The notes under the pieces were generated by a model, which saw only the letters and a program-made list of their open reading frames with translations, did no database searches and was not told where the DNA came from. A DNA stretch of 12,940 bases from Gryganskiella cystojenkinii. Taxonomy: Eukaryota; Mortierellomycota; Mortierellomycetes; Mortierellales; Mortierellaceae. The position numbers and the translations under genes were made by a program. The stretch is taken from contig JAAAIG010000682.1 in assembly GCA_015852425.1 (NCBI GenBank), positions 1-12,940 of the forward strand, in the 5' to 3' direction. This document shows positions 8,501-12,940 of this stretch, in pieces (the first letter of the stretch is position 1; every line of letters starts with the position of its first letter).

Positions 8501-9737
8501 GAGTCACGCTCGCAGTCAGAGTCAAGGTGCAGGATCCGGCAGCGTTGGACCTCTCCATCAAAATGTTTCATCTTGGGAACACCTTGAGATGTGTCAAGCC
8601 ACCAATGCTCAAGCCGGTTACGCGACCATGATCGACCTTCCCAGGACACCCGTCTCCAGGATGGCCATTGAGAGCCAACGGGACGAGAGTACGGACTCGA
8701 CCTTCAAGTTGGTTTCCTCTGGTCCTAACATGCGCAAGAGGCCAGCCCTGAGTCTAAAAGAGGCTCTGACGAATGATAACCAACACGTTGGGCACAACAA
8801 CAACAATAACAATAGTATTTCCTCGGCGACCCCCAAAGTGCCAGACTATGCTTATTCCAACAAGTACGAGGGAGAGATTACAGATAGCCTCGTTCATCCT
8901 CTGGACCTGACTCCTTTGCTTCTTCAGCCGATCATTGGTGGAGATGCCGGTCAGAGAGGAAGCTTCAGCTATTGGGACCCCAGCTCCATCAATCCCAACT
9001 ACGAGACCAATGGTATCCCGATCGCATCGTCGTCCTGGAACGACGGCTCGAACAAAGGAATCGGTCTGGGACTATCTTTCGGTTCGACACCAGCACAGGC
9101 GGACGTTCAGTCTCTTCAACGGCCTATCGCTGTCCGTCCACAGGCGCCAGCTCCTCAATGGGTTGAGGATCAATACTACAGCCAGTCTTCTTTCAATGAC
9201 TTGCCCATGACTATGAACAACAACAACGCCAATGAACATGATAACAGAGTCGAACCTACGACCTTCAACGACTATGATCTCTTTATGATTCAACAATCCT
9301 CTGTCATGAACACTCAGAATAATCGCCAGCGGCAGCAGCAGGACTTTTTATACCACGACCACCAACATCAAGAGTTGAGTCACGGCAATCGTGAGTACCA
9401 ACAAGAACAACAGCTAGAGACCTACGATCATCGCCCTTCAACCTGTCCTATTTACAACGAGCAACAAGTGCACCACAACCAACAGCAACAAGATCATCAA
9501 TTCAATCGCGCAGACTCTTTTCTTCAACAACAGCAACTGCAACAAGATCATCAATTTTATCGCGCAGACTCTTATCTTCAACAACAACAACAACAACAGC
9601 AGCAGCAGCGACAACAGCTTCAAGCGCAGCATACCCTCTTTCCACTGCAGCATCGGCCCCAAGGTCGATCCACGTTTCAACGGGAACCAAGTCTTCGTAA
9701 CAAGAAGAATTTGGTCTTGAACACTGCAGCCTTGTAA
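5544..9737 (+). CDS. KCH-family (Kch1/Prm6-like) potassium channel/transporter with giant disordered tail (three exons)
   Basis: Exons are 5544-6108, 6195-6612 and 6716-9737 (GT-AG introns of 86 and 103 nt). The joined frame is 4005 nt (1334 residues). Predicted helices are TM1 about 31-57, TM2 110-131, TM3 229-250 and TM4 279-300. Between TM2 and TM3, F-R-L-W-S-M-K-S-Y-A-H-F-C (152-164) resembles the R-L-x-S-M...F segment of fungal KCH proteins, and the acidic E-x-x-N-x-E-G-E-L before TM4 and the helix order also fit. In yeast, Kch1 and Kch2/Prm6 support low-affinity K+ influx at the plasma membrane and Ca2+ signalling after mating pheromone. From about residue 328 a tail of about 1000 residues is rich in Ser, Gln, Asn and Pro, with an acidic patch near 700-725, an Asn run near 1022, duplicated R-A-D-S-[FY]-L-Q segments and a 10-Gln run (1283-1292). 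It is probably disordered. The start has G at -3 and +4. The family call rests on remembered similarity and is less certain than the gene structure. Confidence 0.75.
9486..9593 (+). repeat. 54-bp tandem duplication in the KCH-like tail
   Basis: Two imperfect 54-bp units (9486-9539 and 9540-9593) each encode an 18-residue block containing Q-D-H-Q-F-[NY]-R-A-D-S-[FY]-L-Q. The period keeps the reading frame. Most differences are single substitutions, which suggests a fairly recent in-frame duplication beside the Gln run. Confidence 0.85.
9579..9608 (+). repeat. CAA/CAG run encoding 10 glutamines
   Basis: Ten consecutive CAA/CAG codons (7 CAA then 3 CAG) near the C-terminus of the KCH-like protein. 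The mixed codons argue for a tolerated or selected Gln tract rather than pure slippage. Confidence 0.9.
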
Positions 9738-9798
9738 TTATTTACTTCGATCACACTTTGCTGTATATTTTGTAGCTTTACTTTTCTTGTATCATCAC

Positions 9799-9804
9799 AA
9801 TAAA
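9799..9804 (+). terminator. AATAAA polyadenylation signal of the KCH-like gene
   Basis: AATAAA lies 62 bases after the TAA stop in an AT-rich context. This is a typical position for 3' end formation of the KCH-like transcript. Confidence 0.6.
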
Positions 9805-9826
9805 ACGTCCTTCGCACGAAAAGCTC

Positions 9827-9832
9827 AATAAA
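9827..9832 (+). terminator. Second AATAAA, alternative polyadenylation signal
   Basis: A second AATAAA, followed by more A residues, lies 28 bases after the first. Either or both could be used by the KCH-like gene. Confidence 0.45.
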
Positions 9833-10489
9833 AAAAATCACGCGTTAACTCGAGTTTGCGTGCATTGGCTGGCTCGTGATTGAGAGGGGTAAAAATTTGT
9901 CACCCCAAGTGTTCTTTGCGTATTTTTGTTTATTTCGTCTGGTCTGTGGAGAAAGGTTGCACAGGGTTCATTCATTTTCGACAAACAAATGATAAGCGAC
10001 CGTGAGTCCAACAACACTAGAGATGGATAAGAGACAGAAAAATTTCATCGCAGATTCACAACGGGACCAGTCTCTCCCCTTTCGTCTTCAACCTCCTTTT
10101 CTTGTATCCCTTGCAATATCCCCTGTTTTTCTCCCTCCGAAACCGATCCCTCTCCTTCACTTTTTTTTGCCCACACCTTCCACCCCCTGCACTCATCCCA
10201 GTTCCCAGGCAAAGTTTTGAAAACAAAAAACTCTCCCACAAGAAGACAACGACGCCGACCTCCGGAATGCTTTCGCGATCGCAATACACAGCGATCCCAA
10301 ACTTAATACTGCTTCTTTTTTTTCTTCTTTGCTTTTTCCATCTCTCCCTAACTCGCCTCGCATAATTTCAAACCTTTTCTCCTCCTCTACATCGCCAACC
10401 AGACAAAAATCACAAAAGTAACAGGACCGACATTTGAACAAAATTCTCACACCCAAGCTAGACCAAACAAAAAAAAAAAACTGCGAACA
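9833..10489 (+). promoter_or_regulatory. Intergenic region and 5' leader of the esterase-like gene
   Basis: 657 bases with no supported gene. An inverted CCAAT (ATTGG, about 9864) lies in the left half. The right half (about 10070-10440) is pyrimidine-rich on the + strand, then turns A-rich with a 10-A run directly before the ATG at 10490. Short open frames here are low-complexity. A minus-strand frame (10876-10193) covers part of the region and the esterase exon 1 but has no recognisable domain. Confidence 0.45.
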
Positions 10490-12188
10490 ATGCTCAGCCT
10501 CAGTCGTCAACTCCTGGTCAAATCGCACAACACCAAGATCGCCATGGCCGTCACATTGTGCCGAGCGACCACGACCAACAATTTTCAGGTGGCGACTCTG
10601 CATCAACAATCCCATTCTCAGGCACAACAGACAAGTCTCCGAAATATCCGTCCCAGAAACGACATCCAGAAAACTGTTGCCGCTACGTCCATGACGTTGT
10701 CTTCGCCCTATGACCCACCGGTCCAGATCTCTCGGATCAATACGCATTATTGTCGAGAGCCTCAATTGGTCATGATTGAAGGGTTTGGGATCCTTCAGGG
10801 TGAGATGGACAAGAGTCGTGTGTTGACAAAGTATTTGAATATCCCTTTTGCCACCGTTCAGGATCCAAGACAACACGCCGTCGCACCTGAGCCCTGGAGG
10901 GGGATCCGGGATGCGACAATTTTAGGGTATGTGGATACAAGATGTTGGGGAGAGATGAAGATGGATTGCAATTCATTGTTCTTGTTCGCAAGGCAGAGAG
11001 AGGAAACTCGTCTTTTTTATATAGCTCTTTGAGAAGCGATCTGACTCACTTTTTTTGTCTAATCGCTTCCTTTTACTCCAATCGGAAAAAAAACTCGCAC
11101 AGACCAATGTGTCCTCAGGCGCACGAGGAGACCAATAGTCTGCAGACCTTGATGTTGGGCCTTCCTGGACCTGGGTTTGAGTACTCAGAGCGGGATTGCT
11201 TGAACCTAAATATCTTTGCACCCCGCTGTGTCGAGGACGTGCCCGTCATCTGTTATATCCATGGAGGACTGACCCGAGGAGGAAACGCCTTACCAAAGAA
11301 TGGTATATTTTTGGTATCCAAGCACAAGGAATCACTGATTATAAAATGAAAGCCTCGTACAAACCTCTTTTTCATTTTTTTTTATCCGTAGATGCCAGCA
11401 ATATCGTCCAGAAATCCGTTGCGAAAGGTCGGCCTGTGATCGTGGTGACAATCAACTATAGACTCTTGCCCAACGCGGGTCTTCTCTCAAGTGGTCCAGG
11501 ACAGCAGGATGAAAAAGAAGACAATAACAAACATTTGGGGCTTCATGACCAAAAGATTGCACTGGAATGGGTCCGGAAACATATCCACAACTTTGGCGGG
11601 AACCCAAACGAGATCACGCTGATGGGTCACTCCAGTGGCAGAGTCAGTCTCAATGGTGAATCTTCGAGGTCACCATCCTCTGAATCCGGGTATCATATGA
11701 TGACCAGGCCCAAGAAGATGAGCAACAACCTAACGTCGGAATCGACGAAATCAACTCTGTGGGATGGTATAGAGGAGGAAGAAGAGCATCTGTTCAAGCG
11801 GGCAATCATTCACTCGGAACAATCTTTTCCTGGTGCAGTTTCGAATGCACCAAAGGAGGAGATGGCACGACTTACTGAAATGATGGGAGCAGCAGTAAGA
11901 GGAACAACCTGTTCTTCTCCAACTTCTTCAATTCCCCAGCAAGACAAGTCCATGTTGCAGAGCCAATTGATCCCTTTAACGGACCACAACTCCAGTAGGC
12001 GAGATCACAGAGAATCTCAGTCTTCTCACGACAGGGACACAGAAGAGGAAAGTGTGGGTTTCTCATTCATGTCGGATGCGTGTTTACCGTTTATGACTGC
12101 GAGAGAGAAGCAACTTGGGTTCGAGGTCATTGACCGATGGATCGACTTTGCCTATGATCAAGAAGGTGAAACCATAGACGGCCACTAG
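10490..12188 (+). CDS. Type-B carboxylesterase-like alpha/beta-hydrolase, probable pseudoenzyme (three exons)
   Basis: Exons are 10490-10926, 11103-11302 and 11392-12188 (GT-AG introns of 176 and 89 nt). The joined frame is 1434 nt (477 residues). Family signatures appear in order: N-I-P-F-A, E-P-W-R-G-I-R-D-A-T-I-L-G joined by splicing to P-M-C-P-Q, S-E-R-D-C-L-N-L-N-I-F-A-P, the oxyanion loop I-H199-G-G, V-I-V-V-T-I-N-Y-R-L, L-G-L-H-D-Q, W-V-R-K-H-I-H-N-F-G-G-N-P-N-E-I-T-L-M-G, and the nucleophile elbow G-H-S293-S-G. After that it departs from the family: a Ser-rich insert of about 45 residues, L-F-K-R-A-I-I-H-S, then a Ser/Gln/Asp-rich stretch in place of the usual catalytic-acid region. 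At F-M-S440-D-A-C-L-P-F a Ser sits where the catalytic His is expected. Family members are usually 500-600 residues. The first 57 residues lack acidic side chains and are rich in Arg, Lys, Ser and Thr, suggesting mitochondrial import. A missed intron or pseudogene is possible. Confidence 0.82.
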
Positions 12189-12570
12189 ATACAGCAACTG
12201 CAATATATTATCTCTCGCGTTCTTTACGCGACATTTTACGAGGAGCTTTTTTGGTGTGACAATTGACAGCATGAACAGAGATACGAATTTGGATTCGGAG
12301 GTATTGCTTTGCATGAAGAGGAACTATATGAGTTGACGCATGCATGTAAAAGAGATGCATTGTTCGTTCATTCATTCATTCATTTCGCAATTCGCGTTCT
12401 ACCGCTCCCTCCTCCCCCCCCCTCTCCAAAAATATCTAATCTAATCCGTCACTAGCCTTGGGAAGTGAGCAGTTCAGTCACCAAATCCACCAACCTGGGA
12501 ATGGCACGCTCCAGGGAAACATCAGCCGTCCCTCAAGTTTTTGAATGTGCCTTTCGGTCGTGAATTATTA
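12189..12570. other. Intergenic/3' region after the esterase-like gene
   Basis: About 380 bases, probably mostly 3' UTR of the esterase-like transcript. It holds a TTCA microsatellite and a C-run (about 12413-12422). On the minus strand a 26-residue open stretch ending at a stop (12454-12452) reads like an amphipathic helix, but I cannot link it to a gene. Confidence 0.45.
12367..12382. repeat. (TTCA)4 microsatellite
   Basis: Four perfect TTCA units, preceded by a related TTCG, lie in the intergenic region after the esterase-like gene. Confidence 0.9.
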
Positions 12571-12588
12571 TTAAATAAATTTATTTAA
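12571..12588. terminator. Palindromic bidirectional polyadenylation signal
   Basis: TTAAATAAATTTATTTAA is a perfect 18-bp palindrome. It contains AATAAA on the + strand (12574-12579) and AATAAA on the minus strand (12585-12580), back to back. It lies between the + strand esterase-like gene (stop 386 bases upstream) and the minus-strand repeat gene (stop about 60 bases away), so one element could end both transcripts. Confidence 0.55.
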
Positions 12589-12643
12589 AATGATTTCCCA
12601 ATTGTAGCAGCTATTCCAGGTCGTGCAGAATATAAATATAATT

Positions 12644-12940
12644 TTAAACAGGAGGAGCATTTGCTTTATCTGCTGCTGCTTTATCTGCTGCTGCTTTATC
12701 TGCTGCTGCTTTGTCTGCTGCTGCTTTATCTGCTGCTGCCTTGTCTGCTGCCGCTTTATCTGCGGCTGCTTGTGCGGCATCTGGAGTTGCGCCGGTTGGA
12801 GTTGCGCCGGCATCTGCTGCTGCTTTATCTGCTGCTGCCTTGTCTGCTGCCGCTTTATCTGCGGCTGCTTGTGCGGCATCTGGAGTTGCGCCGGTTGGAG
12901 TTGCGCCGGCATCTGCTGCTGCTTTATCTGCTGCTGCCTT
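12644..12940 (-). CDS. C-terminal part of an Ala/Asp/Lys-repeat protein (5' partial)
   Basis: The minus-strand frame is open from the window edge (12940) for 98 codons and ends at TAA 12646-12644. It has no ATG, so its start or an upstream exon lies outside. It consists of D-K-A-A-A pentapeptides and a 33-residue unit containing A-G-A-T-P-T-G-A-T-P-D-A-A-Q, ending in N-A-P-P-V. The differing units vary only at third codon positions in this frame (GAT/GAC, AAA/AAG, GCA/GCG/GCC). The + strand frame reading A-L-S-A-A-A shares those wobble positions, so this test does not separate the two. I favour the minus strand because the stop is followed about 60 nt later by AATAAA, the composition is hydrophilic and Ala/Thr/Pro-rich like fungal surface or secreted repeat proteins, and the other reading would need repeated TTA codons and a splice acceptor at 12649-12650. 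No function is recognised. Confidence 0.55.
   Translation of the reverse strand, partial: KAAADKAAADAGATPTGATPDAAQAAADKAAADKAAADKAAADAGATPTGATPDAAQAAADKAAADKAAADKAAADKAAADKAAADKAAADKANAPPV
12665..12769 (-). repeat. Seven tandem 15-bp units (Asp-Lys-Ala-Ala-Ala)
   Basis: Seven 15-bp units begin at 12665, 12680, 12695, 12710, 12725, 12740 and 12755, differing at a few third codon positions of the minus-strand frame. They form the C-terminal run of pentapeptides and overlap the start of the 99-bp array. Confidence 0.85.
12712..12940. repeat. 99-bp tandem repeat array running off the window edge
   Basis: Copy 1 is 12712-12810 and copy 2 is 12811-12909; they differ only in the first two bases. 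Copy 3 (12910-12940) is cut by the window end. The period of 99 bases (33 codons) preserves the reading frame. Near identity points to recent expansion or gene conversion. Confidence 0.95.

Noticed and set aside
10193..10876. 227-codon minus-strand ORF over the esterase leader and exon 1
   Set aside because: It is antisense to a supported exon, has no recognisable domain, and part of it is complement of the pyrimidine-rich leader.
12571..12912. Minus-strand Gln-rich ORF (M-P-A-Q-L-Q and I-K-Q-Q-Q units)
   Set aside because: Differences between repeat units change amino acids in this frame (Ile/Thr, Lys/Arg), whereas they are synonymous in the D-K-A-A-A frame. It also runs into AT-rich non-coding sequence.
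12665..12940. The direct repeats as a CRISPR array
   Set aside because: The repeats are contiguous 15- and 99-bp units with no unique spacers, keep a reading frame, and lie in eukaryotic DNA.

Overview
The window looks like eukaryotic nuclear DNA from a filamentous fungus, most likely an early-diverging lineage such as Mortierellomycotina. That placement is an inference from four things: compact genes with short GT-AG introns (about 86-176 nt), pyrimidine-rich leaders, AATAAA signals close to stop codons, and protein families typical of fungi. No prokaryotic operon signals, rRNA or tRNA were found.

Layout, left to right. (1) The left edge (about 126-422, +) carries the C-terminal zinc-ribbon/RuvC-III end of a TnpB/Fanzor-type transposon nuclease; the rest lies outside the window. 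(2) A three-exon gene at 707-1724 (+) encodes an Efg1-type rRNA-processing protein. (3) A single-exon hemerythrin (HHE) gene at 2376-1900 (-) is convergent with it, and the two probably overlap at their 3' UTRs. (4) About 3 kb (2516-5543) holds no gene I can support. It contains simple repeats and ends in a strongly pyrimidine-rich leader. (5) A three-exon gene at 5544-9737 (+) encodes a 1334-residue protein: an N-terminal four-helix membrane domain resembling the fungal KCH potassium channel/transporter family (yeast Kch1/Prm6), joined to a disordered Ser/Gln/Asn-rich tail of about 1000 residues. (6) A three-exon gene at 10490-12188 (+) encodes a type-B carboxylesterase-like protein with a probable mitochondrial presequence. 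It keeps the oxyanion-hole and nucleophile motifs but seems to lack the catalytic acid and histidine. (7) An 18-bp palindrome (12571-12588) carries AATAAA on both strands between convergent genes. (8) The right edge (12940-12644, -) is probably the C-terminal part of an Ala/Asp/Lys-repeat protein built on 99-bp tandem repeats. It has no in-window ATG, so a search for ATG-initiated ORFs would miss it.

The genes do not form a pathway. They read as ordinary neighbouring fungal genes, with a mobile-element remnant at the left edge and a fast-evolving repeat gene at the right edge. The most interesting items are the Fanzor-like terminus, the KCH protein with its very long low-complexity tail, the apparent pseudo-esterase, and the repeat gene at the right edge.
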